64,000 bases of DNA. Source: Acidobacteriota bacterium. GTDB lineage: Bacteria; Acidobacteriota; Terriglobia; Bryobacterales; Bryobacteraceae. The stretch lies in assembly GCA_026393985.1 (NCBI GenBank), contig JAPKZB010000001.1, forward strand, positions 21,075-85,074, in the 5' to 3' direction. Shown piece after piece: positions 44,160 to 52,840 of this stretch; the first letter of the stretch is position 1, and the number at the start of each line of letters is the position of its first letter. A program made the translations under genes and the position numbers. The notes under the pieces are model-generated. The model made no database searches, was not told where the DNA came from, and worked only from the letters and a program-made list of their open reading frames with translations.

Positions 44160-44706
44160 TGCTTCACCTCACTGTCTACTGCCCATCTGGCAGGTTGAAA
44201 AATTCCCAAACCGAGCGGACTCCCCGCTGGGGCTCCCGTCGAACAAAGATCTTGGTTTTGCCTATGTCGCTATCGTACGAGCAATTCGCTTGCGAATCCC
44301 TCAGTAAACTTCCCTTCCTAACTGCTGCAGAACCCTCATAAAAAAACTCAGACTGCGTATTACCGTTGCGATATTCGTTACTTCCGATTCGGGTGTAATG
44401 GTACATCCGTGCCGCCAAACGCCCGAACGTAACAGTGATTCCCCCGCTGAACCAAGCGAACCCCCGCCCGAAACCCCAAAATCCAAAAGTACTAGTACGA
44501 ACGGTTGTTCCATAACGGGTGAATCCCTCAATACGAAAATTATACGGGAAAACCCTTCCACTGCCGCTGAATTTTACAATTGCAATCCTTTTTGGTACTA
44601 AGTGATAGTACTGTTCTCTGGGATTTCCTGAGGCAGTTTCCCCTCTCGACCCGCCCATCGCCCCCTCCCGCTCCCGAACCGAGTATCATCAATCTGGAGG
44701 ACTTCG
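44160..44706. other. Lower-GC intergenic region upstream of subtilase 3
   Basis: About 547 nt separating divergent subtilase 3 and the DUF1549 gene. It contains the palindrome ATTCGC-TT-GCGAAT (44284-44297), which may be an operator, and AGTACTAGTAC near 44489. A minus-strand ORF (44176-44658, 160 codons) ends 17 nt before the subtilase ATG, but its composition (many aromatic and Gly residues, no motif) and codon use differ from the neighbours, so I do not call it a gene. Promoters for both flanking genes must lie here. Confidence 0.55.
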
Positions 44707-47382
44707 ATGCCGATCCGGTCCATTCCCCGATTTGCTCTCCCTTTCCTGCTCACCGTCGCCGCCGCGGCCAACCCCCGCTTCGCCTCCGACGTCCTGCCCA
44801 TCCTCCGCGCCAAATGCATCGCCTGCCACGGCGACAAAGCCGCCCAGGCCGGCCTCACCCTCACCTCTCGCGACGCCCTCCTCCGCGGCGGCCACTCCGG
44901 CGCCGCCGTCCTCCCCGGCAAGCCCAACGACAGTCTCCTGCTCAGCATGGTCTCCACCGGCCGCATGCCCGTCGCCGGTCCCAAACTCAACCCCGCCGAA
45001 GTCGATACCCTCCGCCAGTGGATCGAACAGGGCGCGCTCAACGCCGGCGAATCCCCCGGCGCCGCCCGCCCGCCCGTCGCCCAGCGCGATGTCGAAACCA
45101 TCCTCAGCGCCAAGTGCTGGGTCTGTCACGGCCGCCGCGAGCAGAGCGCCGGGCTCGACCTCCGGTCCCACGCCTCGCTCCTCCGCGGCGGCCGCTCCGG
45201 CCCCGCCCTCGTCCCGGGTAATCCCGAAGCCAGCCTCCTCGTCCAGCGCATCGCCGCCCAGCAGATGCCCCCGCCCAAACTCCAGGAGCAGTTCTCCGTC
45301 CGCGGCCTCACCGAAGACGAACTCGCCAAGGTCAAACAATGGATCGCCGAAGGCGCCCGCCCCGATTCCGAAAAGCCTCTCCCCGTTCAACCCGCCGCCG
45401 ACCCCGCCATCCGCCCCCAGGACCGCGCCTTCTGGTCCTTCCATCCGCCCCAGCGCGGCACGCTCCCCGCTACCGGCCAGCCCCCGGCCGTCGGCCACCC
45501 CATCGACGCTCTCCTTCCCGCCAAGCTGCCCCCGGCCTCGCCCCAGGCCCTCCTCCGCCGCGCCTACTTCGACCTTACCGGCCTGCCCCCTACTCCCGAG
45601 CAGTTCACGGCGTATAAGAATGACTATCCCGCCCTCCTCGACCAGCTCCTGGCCTCCCCCCGCTACGCCGAACGCTGGGCCCGCCACTGGCTCGACGCCG
45701 TCGGGTACGCCGACAGCGAGGGCGGCAACAACTCCGACCTCCCCCGCAAAAACGCCTGGCGCTACCGCGACTACGTCGTCCGCGCCATCGCCGAGAATAA
45801 ACCCTACGACCGTTTCCTCACCGAGCAGCTCGCCGGCGACGAACTCTTCGACCATCGCACCGTCAGCCAACTGACCCCCGCCCAGCTCGACTTGCTCGCC
45901 GCCACCGGCTTCTGGCGCATGGCTCCCGACGGCACCAACAGCACCGAACAGAACTTCATCCCCGAACGCATGGATGTCATCGCCGGCCAGCTCGAAATCT
46001 TCGGCTCCGCCGTCCTCGGCCTCTCGCTCGGCTGCGCCCGCTGCCACGACCATAAATACGATCCGCTCCCCACCCGGGACTACTACCGCCTCGTCGCCGT
46101 CCTCACCCCGGCCTTCGACCCCTATGCCTGGCTCCCCGGCGAGTTCCCCTGCGGCGGCGTCGGCGCCAAATGCGACGAAAACAACACCCGCTACTACATC
46201 GCCAAGGCCACCCCGGAGTACGCCGCCGCCCAGGCCCACAACGCCCCCATCAACGCCCGCATCCAGACCCTCGAAGCCTCCCTCGCCGCGCTCGACAAGT
46301 CCGGCACTACCTATAAGAAGGACAAAGCCGACCTCGAAGCCAAGCTGAACAAAGAGCGCGCTCTGCGCAAAACCCCGCCGCTCGTCCGCGCCCTGTTCGA
46401 CCTCGGCCCGGAACCGCCGCCCACCCGGATCCTCCTCCGCGGCGACGTCGCCAGCCCCGGCCCGCTCGTCGAACCCGGCCCGCCCTCCATCCTCAGCGCC
46501 GGCCTGCCGGAGTACCGGCCCGTCCCGCTCGCCCACTCCTCCGGCCGCCGCCTCGCGCTCGCCCAGTGGCTCACCCATCCCGCCCATCCGCTCACCGCCC
46601 GCGTCATCGTCAACCGCATCTGGCAGCAGCACTTCGGCACGGGCCTCGTCTCCACGCCCGGCAACTTCGGCCGCATGGGCGCCGCGCCCACCAACCAGCC
46701 GCTGCTCGACTTTCTCGCCGCGGAGCTCGTCCGCACCGGCTGGGACCTCCGCGCCATCCACCGCCTCATCATGACCTCGGCCGCCTACCGCCAGCAGGCC
46801 GGCGAAGGCGGCTTCCCCCTCCGCCGCATCGACGCCGAATCTATCCGCGACTCCATCCTCCAGATCGCCGGCCGCCTCGACACCACGCAGTTCGGCCCCC
46901 CGGACCCGGTCAAAACGCTCTCCGATGGCGAAGTCATCACCACGAGCCGCCGCCGCAGCCTCTACGTCGAACAGCGCCGCACGCGCCCGGTCTCGCTGCT
47001 CGAAACCTTCGACCAGCCCTTCATGAACCCCAACTGCGTGCAGCGCGGCCAGTCCGTCGTCTCCTCGCAGGCGCTCCATCTCATGAACAGCGACCTCGTC
47101 CGCGAGAACGCCCGCTTCATGGCCGGCCGCATCGCCGACGCCGTGGGCGACAACCCCGCGGCGCAGATCGAACGCGCCTACCTGCTCGCCCTCGCCCGCA
47201 AGCCCACCGCCGCCGAATCCGCCGCTGCCCTCGACGCCTTCGCGCGGCTCACCCCGGAATGGACCCGCCAGCTTGAAGCCGACCGCCCCGCCGAACCCGT
47301 CGCCGGCCGCGCCCGCTGGCTCGCCCTCTCCACCCTCTGCTACACCCTCATCAACTCAGCCGAATTTCTCTATCTCGATTAA
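44707..47382 (+). CDS. Planctomycete-type cytochrome c / DUF1549 / DUF1553 protein
   Basis: An 891-residue exported protein (signal about 1-21, PFLLTVAAAA). Two PSCyt1 haem motifs appear at the N-terminus: CIACHGD (about 37) and CWVCHGR (about 137), each followed by a LRGGxSGxALVPGxPxxSLL repeat. DUF1549 carries RAYFDLTGLPPTPEQF and YAERWARHWLDAVGYADSEG, with a further CARCHDHKYDPL (about 443). A coiled linker leads to DUF1553 (LAQWLTHPAHPLTARVIVNR, QHFGTGLV, TPGNFGRMG, LYLLALARKP-like end). These proteins are paired with DUF1501 proteins and are thought to take part in extracytoplasmic breakdown of complex substrates; the reaction is unproven. The DUF1501 gene follows 10 nt later. Confidence 0.92.
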   Translation: MPIRSIPRFALPFLLTVAAAANPRFASDVLPILRAKCIACHGDKAAQAGLTLTSRDALLRGGHSGAAVLPGKPNDSLLLSMVSTGRMPVAGPKLNPAEVDTLRQWIEQGALNAGESPGAARPPVAQRDVETILSAKCWVCHGRREQSAGLDLRSHASLLRGGRSGPALVPGNPEASLLVQRIAAQQMPPPKLQEQFSVRGLTEDELAKVKQWIAEGARPDSEKPLPVQPAADPAIRPQDRAFWSFHPPQRGTLPATGQPPAVGHPIDALLPAKLPPASPQALLRRAYFDLTGLPPTPEQFTAYKNDYPALLDQLLASPRYAERWARHWLDAVGYADSEGGNNSDLPRKNAWRYRDYVVRAIAENKPYDRFLTEQLAGDELFDHRTVSQLTPAQLDLLAATGFWRMAPDGTNSTEQNFIPERMDVIAGQLEIFGSAVLGLSLGCARCHDHKYDPLPTRDYYRLVAVLTPAFDPYAWLPGEFPCGGVGAKCDENNTRYYIAKATPEYAAAQAHNAPINARIQTLEASLAALDKSGTTYKKDKADLEAKLNKERALRKTPPLVRALFDLGPEPPPTRILLRGDVASPGPLVEPGPPSILSAGLPEYRPVPLAHSSGRRLALAQWLTHPAHPLTARVIVNRIWQQHFGTGLVSTPGNFGRMGAAPTNQPLLDFLAAELVRTGWDLRAIHRLIMTSAAYRQQAGEGGFPLRRIDAESIRDSILQIAGRLDTTQFGPPDPVKTLSDGEVITTSRRRSLYVEQRRTRPVSLLETFDQPFMNPNCVQRGQSVVSSQALHLMNSDLVRENARFMAGRIADAVGDNPAAQIERAYLLALARKPTAAESAAALDAFARLTPEWTRQLEADRPAEPVAGRARWLALSTLCYTLINSAEFLYLD

Positions 47383-47392
47383 GGAGCCCCGC

Positions 47393-48799
47393 ATGCCAAC
47401 CCGCCGCGATCTCTTCTCCCGCCTGTCCGATGGCCTGATGGGCACCGCCCTCGCCTCGCTGCTCGCCCGCGACCTGCCGGCCGCCGCCCCCACCCTCTAC
47501 GACCTCACCCCGAAAAAGCCCCACCACCCGCCCAAGGCCAAGGCCATCATCCAGCTCTTCCAGAACGGCGGCCCCAGCCAGGTCGACCTGTTCGACCACA
47601 AGCCCGCCCTCACCAAATACGCCGGCCAGGCGCCCGGCCGCGACCTCGCCAGCGAAGTCCGCGCCGTCCGCGAAACCGGCGGCCTCATGCCCTCCCGCTA
47701 CCGGTTCAACCGCCACGGCCAGTCGGGCCTCGAAATCTCGGAAGCCCTGCCGCACCTGGCCAAGGTCGCCGATGAGATTACGGTCGTCCGGTCGATGTAC
47801 ACGACCCACCTGGCGCACGAAGCTGCGCTGTTTATCATGCACGGTGGCCGCATTCTGCCCACGCGCCCCTCGCTCGGCTCCTGGATCCTCTACGGCTTGG
47901 GGTCGGAGAACCAGAACCTGCCGGCCTATGTCGTGCTCGATGATCCCAAGGGGCCGCCCATTAACTTTATCCAGAACTGGCAGTCGGGCTGGCTCCCGGC
48001 CGTATACCAGGGCACCCGCGTCCGTTCGGAAGGCTCGCCGATTCTGAACCTGCACGCCAAGGCCGAAGACCCCGCCGGCGTGGTCGACCTCACCCGCAGC
48101 CTGCTCCACCGCATGGACGCCGCCCACCGCGACCGCCACCCCGGCAACGCCGAACTGCAGGCCCGCATCGCCAACTATGAGCTAGCGGCCCGCATGCAGA
48201 TGGAGGCGACCGACGCCCTTGATCTATCGAAGGAGAGCGAGGCGACCAAGGAGGCCTACGGCATGAACGACGAGCGCACGGCCTCCTACGGCAAGCGCTG
48301 TCTGATGGCCCGGCGCCTGATTGAACGGGGCGTGCGCCTGGTGCAGGTCTATATTGAAGGGCAGATCTGGGATAACCACAACAAGATCTGGGAGGGCCTT
48401 GAGTACGCCTGCGGCAAGACGGACCGCCCCTCGGCCGCGCTGGTGCGTGATCTGAAAGAGCGCGGTCTGCTCGATTCGACGCTGGTGGTCTGGGGCGGGG
48501 AATTCGGCCGCCTGCCGATTGCCCAGGCCCCCGGCGATACCGCCGGCCGCGACCACGGCCCCTCCGGCTTCAGCCTCTGGATGGCCGGCGGCGGCGTCAA
48601 GCGCGGCTTCGGCTACGGCGCCACCGACGAGATCGGCTACCGCGCGGCGGAGAGCAAAGTGAGCGTCCACGATTTCCACGCGACTGTCCTCCACTTGCTC
48701 GGCATGAACCACCGCGACCTGACCTTCCAGCGGGAAGGCCGCCACGAGCGCATCACCGACGAGTTCCCGGCCCGCGTGGTGAACGAAATTCTGGCCTGA
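47393..48799 (+). CDS. DUF1501 (sulfatase-like) Tat-exported protein
   Basis: A 468-residue DUF1501 protein. ATG 47393 with AAGGAG eight nt upstream; the N-terminus PTRRDLFSRLSDGLMGTALA is a Tat-type signal. Family landmarks are AIIQLFQNGGPSQVDLFDHK, MYTTHLAHEAALFIMHGG, SLGSWILYGLGSENQNLPAY, LVVWGGEFGRLPIAQ and the metal-site-like GRDHGPSGFSLWMAGGGVK. The fold is alkaline phosphatase/sulfatase-like, but the usual sulfatase Cys/Ser motif is absent. It forms an operon with the DUF1549/DUF1553 gene, the typical pairing. Codon use in the middle (about 47.74-48.5 kb) is less C-biased than upstream. Confidence 0.92.
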   Translation: MPTRRDLFSRLSDGLMGTALASLLARDLPAAAPTLYDLTPKKPHHPPKAKAIIQLFQNGGPSQVDLFDHKPALTKYAGQAPGRDLASEVRAVRETGGLMPSRYRFNRHGQSGLEISEALPHLAKVADEITVVRSMYTTHLAHEAALFIMHGGRILPTRPSLGSWILYGLGSENQNLPAYVVLDDPKGPPINFIQNWQSGWLPAVYQGTRVRSEGSPILNLHAKAEDPAGVVDLTRSLLHRMDAAHRDRHPGNAELQARIANYELAARMQMEATDALDLSKESEATKEAYGMNDERTASYGKRCLMARRLIERGVRLVQVYIEGQIWDNHNKIWEGLEYACGKTDRPSAALVRDLKERGLLDSTLVVWGGEFGRLPIAQAPGDTAGRDHGPSGFSLWMAGGGVKRGFGYGATDEIGYRAAESKVSVHDFHATVLHLLGMNHRDLTFQREGRHERITDEFPARVVNEILA

Positions 48800-48919
48800 C
48801 CAACGCCCCGGCCCCTCGCTCGCCGCTCGACGAAGGCCGACCCGCCGCCCGCCCGGCAACCGCCACCTGACCTTTCCCCGCGTAGGGGCGGGAACAAGAT
48901 TCTGGCCGCTGCGGCTGCC

Positions 48920-50074
48920 TCAGAGCAGCAGCCGCAGCGGCGCCTCCAGCGTCTGCACCAGCGCCTCCAGAAACCGCGCCGCCGCCACCCCGTCAATCAC
49001 CCGGTGATCGACGGAGACCGACAGCGGCAGCGTCAGCCGCGCCACCACCGCATCGCCCTCCACCACCGGCCGCTTGGCCATGCGCCCCACGGCGATGATC
49101 AGGCTCTGCGGCGGATTGAGAATGGCCTGAAACCGGTCGACGCCAAAGGCGCCGAGGTTTGAAATCGTCAGGCTCGCCCCTTCGCTGTCGCCCGCCTGCA
49201 GCCGTCCGGCTCGGCTCTTGTCGACGATCGTCTGCCGGGTGCGGGCGATCGCGCCCACCCCCAGTTGGTCCGCGTCCCGGATTACGGGCACGAGCAGATT
49301 CTCCTCGGTCTGCACCGCCAGGCCAATGTGCGCCGTCTCCCAGGGGACGCTCTCGCCGTCGCGCCAGTAGCGGTTCACCTCCGGCCGTGCGCGCAGCGCG
49401 AGCGCCGCGGCTTTGATCAGCAGGTCGTTGACGGACAGGCGCACGCCGTCGCGTTCGAGGAGCACCGGCAGCAGCTCCTCGCGCAGTCGGGCCAGCGCCG
49501 TCGCGTTCACGTCGGCCTGCACGTAGAAGTGCGGCGTGCGGAAGCTCTCTTCGAGGCGCGCGGCAATCACGCGCCGGCCGCGCGCCGCGACGGACGGGGC
49601 CTCTACCGGCACCGCCGCCGGTTTCGGCAAGGCCGCGGCCGCCCGCAGCACATCCTCTTCGACAATCCGCCGCCCTCCCGGCGCCGGGCTCACCGCGGCC
49701 AGTTCGATGCCCAGGCTCTTGGCCCGCGCCCTTGCCCGCGGACTCGCCGGCGTCGGCCGGGCCGCGGCCGTCTCCCCAGCCGCTGGCTCGGCAGCGGCCG
49801 CGGCGCTAGCGATCTCCGCCACCTGCTCTCCCTCGGCCGCCAGATAACCGATCACCTGCCCCACCACCACCAGCGCCCCCGCCGCCGGCCCGCCCTCGAG
49901 CGGCCGCAGAATCCCGCTGTCGAGCGCCTCCACCTCCATCGTTACCTTATCGCTTTCGAGCGCAAACAGCGGTTCGCCGCTCACTACCCGCTCGCCCGGC
50001 TGCTTCAGCCATCCGGCGAAGATGCCATCCTCAGACGACCAGCCAAGGCGCGGAACGTTAATCTCGATCGCCAT
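48920..50074 (-). CDS. 2-oxoacid dehydrogenase E2 (dihydrolipoamide acyltransferase)
   Basis: A 384-residue E2. The lipoyl domain is at 1-75 with Lys43 in LESDKVTMEVEALDSG. An Ala/Pro-rich linker and a peripheral-subunit-binding domain (SPRARARAKSLGIELAAVSP, GGRRIVEEDVL) follow. The catalytic domain has the family's substrate channel residues and the active-site SVDHRVIDGVAAARF (HxxxD, about 358). It transfers the acyl group from E1 to CoA. It is the last gene of the MFS-SDR-E1-E2 operon, 3 nt after E1. The E3 (dihydrolipoyl dehydrogenase) gene is absent from the window and must be supplied elsewhere. Confidence 0.92.
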   Translation of the reverse strand: MAIEINVPRLGWSSEDGIFAGWLKQPGERVVSGEPLFALESDKVTMEVEALDSGILRPLEGGPAAGALVVVGQVIGYLAAEGEQVAEIASAAAAAEPAAGETAAARPTPASPRARARAKSLGIELAAVSPAPGGRRIVEEDVLRAAAALPKPAAVPVEAPSVAARGRRVIAARLEESFRTPHFYVQADVNATALARLREELLPVLLERDGVRLSVNDLLIKAAALALRARPEVNRYWRDGESVPWETAHIGLAVQTEENLLVPVIRDADQLGVGAIARTRQTIVDKSRAGRLQAGDSEGASLTISNLGAFGVDRFQAILNPPQSLIIAVGRMAKRPVVEGDAVVARLTLPLSVSVDHRVIDGVAAARFLEALVQTLEAPLRLLL

Positions 50075-50077
50075 CGC

Positions 50078-52033
50078 TTACCTCTCCCGGATCAGCTGCC
50101 GCATCGCGTCGGCCAGCGCGGCCTGGCTCGGCACCACCGCTGCTTCGAGCGGCGGACTATACGGCGTCGGCGCCGCGGCGCCCGTCACGCGGCGAATCGG
50201 CGCATCGAGAAAGTCGAAGCCCCGGCTCGCCACCTGCGCCGCAATCTCCGCGCCCAGGTTGCACTGCGCAAAGGTCTCTTCGGCAATCAGCAACCGCCCG
50301 GTCTTTTCCACCGAGGCGAGAATCGTTTCGACATCAAGCGGCGCAATTGTCCGCGGGTCAATCACCTCGACCGATAGCCCCTCACCCGCCAGCTCTCCGG
50401 CCGCCGCCACCGCTTTCGGCACCATCGCACCCACGGCCACCACCGTCAACTGCCCGCCGGCCTGCACCACCCGCGCTACGCCGAACGGAATCTCGTAGCT
50501 CGCGGCCGGCACCGGCCCCTTCACGGCCATCAGCTCGCGCGGCTCGAGGAAGAGCACCGGATCCTGGCAGCGCAGGGCGTGCGTGAACAGCCCCTTGGCG
50601 TCGTAGGGCGACGAGGGCACCACCACGCGCAGCCCCGGAATGTGGCTGTAGAGCGAGTAGTAGCTGCCCGAGTGGTGCGTAGCCGCCGCATGGCCGATGC
50701 CGATGCAGCCCCGCAGCAGCACCGGCATCTTCAGCCGCCCGCTGCTCATGTACTGCATCTTCGCAATCTGGTTCACAATCTCGCCAAACGCATCGTTGAG
50801 AAAGTCGATGAACATGAAGTCCACCACCGGCCGCCCGCCCACCATCGCCGCCCCGCAGGCCAGGCCCGTGAAGCCCCGCTCGGCAATCGGCGTATCGCGC
50901 AGCCGTTCGGCCCCGTACTTGGCAAACAGGCCCGCCGTCGTGCCGAAGTTGCCGCCCCGCACCCCGATGCCCTCGCCGAGGACAAAGATCGATGCGTCGT
51001 CCCGCATCTGCTCATCGAGCGCCTCGAGCGTTGCCGCCACCAGCGAGATCTCCCGGCCGCTGCCCGGGCCGCCCGCGGGCTCGCGTACTACCCGTGCCGG
51101 GGCGTAGACGTGCGTGGTCGCCTCGTCGGCCGTCGGCCACGGCGCTGCTTCGGCCCCCTTGCTCGCGGCGGCCACGCTGGCGGCCACCTCCTCGTCGATC
51201 CGGTCGAACTCGGCCGCCCGCTCCGGGTGCGCCGCGCGTAGCCGCTGAATCGGGCAGCGCCGCCGCCACTCCTCTACCTCTTCGCGCGTGCGATAGGTAT
51301 AGTCGCCCATCCCCTCGGAGTGCGGCCGCGTGCGGTAGGTTAAACACTCAATCAGCGTCGGCCCTTGCCCGGCCCGCGCGCGCTCGACGGCCTCGCGCGC
51401 CGCCTCGGCCACCGCCCAGGCATCGTTGCCGTCCACCTGCACGCCCGGCATCCCGTAGCCGAACGCCCGCGCCGCCACGTCCGGATTGCCCGCCGCCGCC
51501 TGAAACGGCACCTCGGTGGCAAACTGATTGTTCTCGCACACGAACAGCACCGGCAGCTTCCAAATTGACGCCAGATTCAGCCCTTCGTGGAAGGCGCCGT
51601 TGTTGGTGGCGCCATCGCCGAAGAAGGCCACGCCCACGCGGTCCGTTTTCGCCAGCCGGAAGGCGTAGCCGGCGCCGGTGGCCTGCAGAATGCTCGGACC
51701 CACAATGCCGCTCGTCCCCATCAGGCCGATCTCCGGCGCAAACAGGTGCATCGACCCGCCCCGCCCCCGGCTGCATCCCGTCGCCCGGCCAAACAACTCG
51801 GCGAACAGCTCTTCCACCGGCAGCCCCTTGGCCAGCGCGTGGCCGTGGCCGCGGTGTGTGCTGAAAACCGCATCGTCCGCGCGCAAATGCAGGCACACGC
51901 CCGCCGCGATCGCCTCCTGGCCCACGTACGTATGGCAGGCCCCGTGAATCAGCTGCCGGGCATAACAGCGCGCTAGCTGCTCCTCGGCCACCCGGATCAA
52001 CTGCATCGTGCGGTATATCGTCGTGATGCTCAT
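50078..52033 (-). CDS. Fused E1 alpha-beta subunit of a 2-oxoacid/acetoin dehydrogenase
   Basis: A 651-residue thiamine-diphosphate enzyme in which E1-alpha and E1-beta, usually separate, are one chain. The alpha part (1-325) carries HTYVGQEAIAAGVCLHL, RGRGGSMHLFAPE and the ThDP motif GDGATNNGAFHEGLNLA with the closing CENNQFAT (about 139-175). A linker rich in Ala/Glu leads to the beta part (from about 330) with VLGEGIGVRGGNFGTTAG, FTGLACGAAMVGGRPVVDFM, and EPRELMAVKGPVP. It decarboxylates a 2-oxoacid or cleaves acetoin and loads the acyl onto E2. It abuts the SDR gene directly and precedes E2 by 3 nt. Confidence 0.92.
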   Translation of the reverse strand: MSITTIYRTMQLIRVAEEQLARCYARQLIHGACHTYVGQEAIAAGVCLHLRADDAVFSTHRGHGHALAKGLPVEELFAELFGRATGCSRGRGGSMHLFAPEIGLMGTSGIVGPSILQATGAGYAFRLAKTDRVGVAFFGDGATNNGAFHEGLNLASIWKLPVLFVCENNQFATEVPFQAAAGNPDVAARAFGYGMPGVQVDGNDAWAVAEAAREAVERARAGQGPTLIECLTYRTRPHSEGMGDYTYRTREEVEEWRRRCPIQRLRAAHPERAAEFDRIDEEVAASVAAASKGAEAAPWPTADEATTHVYAPARVVREPAGGPGSGREISLVAATLEALDEQMRDDASIFVLGEGIGVRGGNFGTTAGLFAKYGAERLRDTPIAERGFTGLACGAAMVGGRPVVDFMFIDFLNDAFGEIVNQIAKMQYMSSGRLKMPVLLRGCIGIGHAAATHHSGSYYSLYSHIPGLRVVVPSSPYDAKGLFTHALRCQDPVLFLEPRELMAVKGPVPAASYEIPFGVARVVQAGGQLTVVAVGAMVPKAVAAAGELAGEGLSVEVIDPRTIAPLDVETILASVEKTGRLLIAEETFAQCNLGAEIAAQVASRGFDFLDAPIRRVTGAAAPTPYSPPLEAAVVPSQAALADAMRQLIRER

Positions 52034-52840
52034 CTACTTGGTGCTCCTGGGTCCCACGGACCCGCCGCCGTTCATCGCCAGGTTGCCGCCGTCCATCGGA
52101 ATCAGCGCGCCGGTAATCCAGCTCGACGCATCGGAAGCCAGAAACACGGCTAGTCCCTGAATGTCCTCCGGCCGGCCCAGCCTCCCGGCTGGGATCCCGC
52201 TCAGGAAGCGGTCCCGCAGCGCCGGCGAAGCGGCCATCCGCTCCTCGAGCCCCGGGTTCACCACCTGCGCCGGCAGAATCGCGTTCACGCGGACCCCGCG
52301 GCCCGCCCACTCCGTGCTCAACTCCCGCGTCATCTGCGCCACGGCGCCCATGGCCATGCTGTAGGCCACGTGGCCCCGGCCCAGCGCCGTAATGCTGGCG
52401 AGCGAACCAATATTGACAATGCTCCCGCGCCCGGCCGCCAGCATCCGCCGCCCCGCCTCCTGGCAGGCGCAGAAGCGCCCCACCACCAGGTTCCGCAGCA
52501 CCTGCTCGACATCTTCAATCACCAACTCCTCCGGCGGACCCATGATCGATTCCCCGGCCACGTTGCCGAGAAAGTCGATCCGGCCAAATTCGCTGTCCAC
52601 GCGCCGGAAGATCTCGCGCACCTCCTCCGGGCGCGACACATCGGCCGCGGCCACCTCGGCCCGGCGGCCGCCCTCGCGGATCGTCACCGCCGTGGCCTCC
52701 GCTCCGTCGCGATTCCGGTCCACCAGCAGCAGGTCGGCCCCGGCCCCGGCCAGCGCGACGGCCATCGCGCGGCCCATGCCCTGCGCCGCGCCCGAAACCA
52801 CGGCGACCCGTCCCGTCAGATCAAACATTTTTTGGATCAT
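52034..52840 (-). CDS. Short-chain dehydrogenase/reductase with Met replacing the catalytic Lys
   Basis: A 268-residue SDR of classical length. The Rossmann glycine motif is SGAAQGMGRAMA (about 16-28), Asp in ADVSRPEEV, NVAGESIMG, and the Ser in IVNIGSLASITAL. The active site reads AYSMAMGAV: Tyr160 is present, but the Lys of YxxxK is Met164 (codon ATG at 52351-52349, one base from AAG). This should cripple hydride-transfer chemistry or mark a different role. The C-terminus has LGRPEDIQGLAVFLASDASS and ITGALIPMDGG as usual. It lies between the MFS gene (20-nt overlap) and E1 (abutting). Confidence 0.85.
   Translation of the reverse strand: MIQKMFDLTGRVAVVSGAAQGMGRAMAVALAGAGADLLLVDRNRDGAEATAVTIREGGRRAEVAAADVSRPEEVREIFRRVDSEFGRIDFLGNVAGESIMGPPEELVIEDVEQVLRNLVVGRFCACQEAGRRMLAAGRGSIVNIGSLASITALGRGHVAYSMAMGAVAQMTRELSTEWAGRGVRVNAILPAQVVNPGLEERMAASPALRDRFLSGIPAGRLGRPEDIQGLAVFLASDASSWITGALIPMDGGNLAMNGGGSVGPRSTK

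Noticed and set aside
44176..44658. 160-codon minus-strand ORF upstream of subtilase 3
   Set aside because: No recognisable motif, an odd composition rich in aromatic residues and Gly, and no clear start signal. It is kept only as a remark on the intergenic region.
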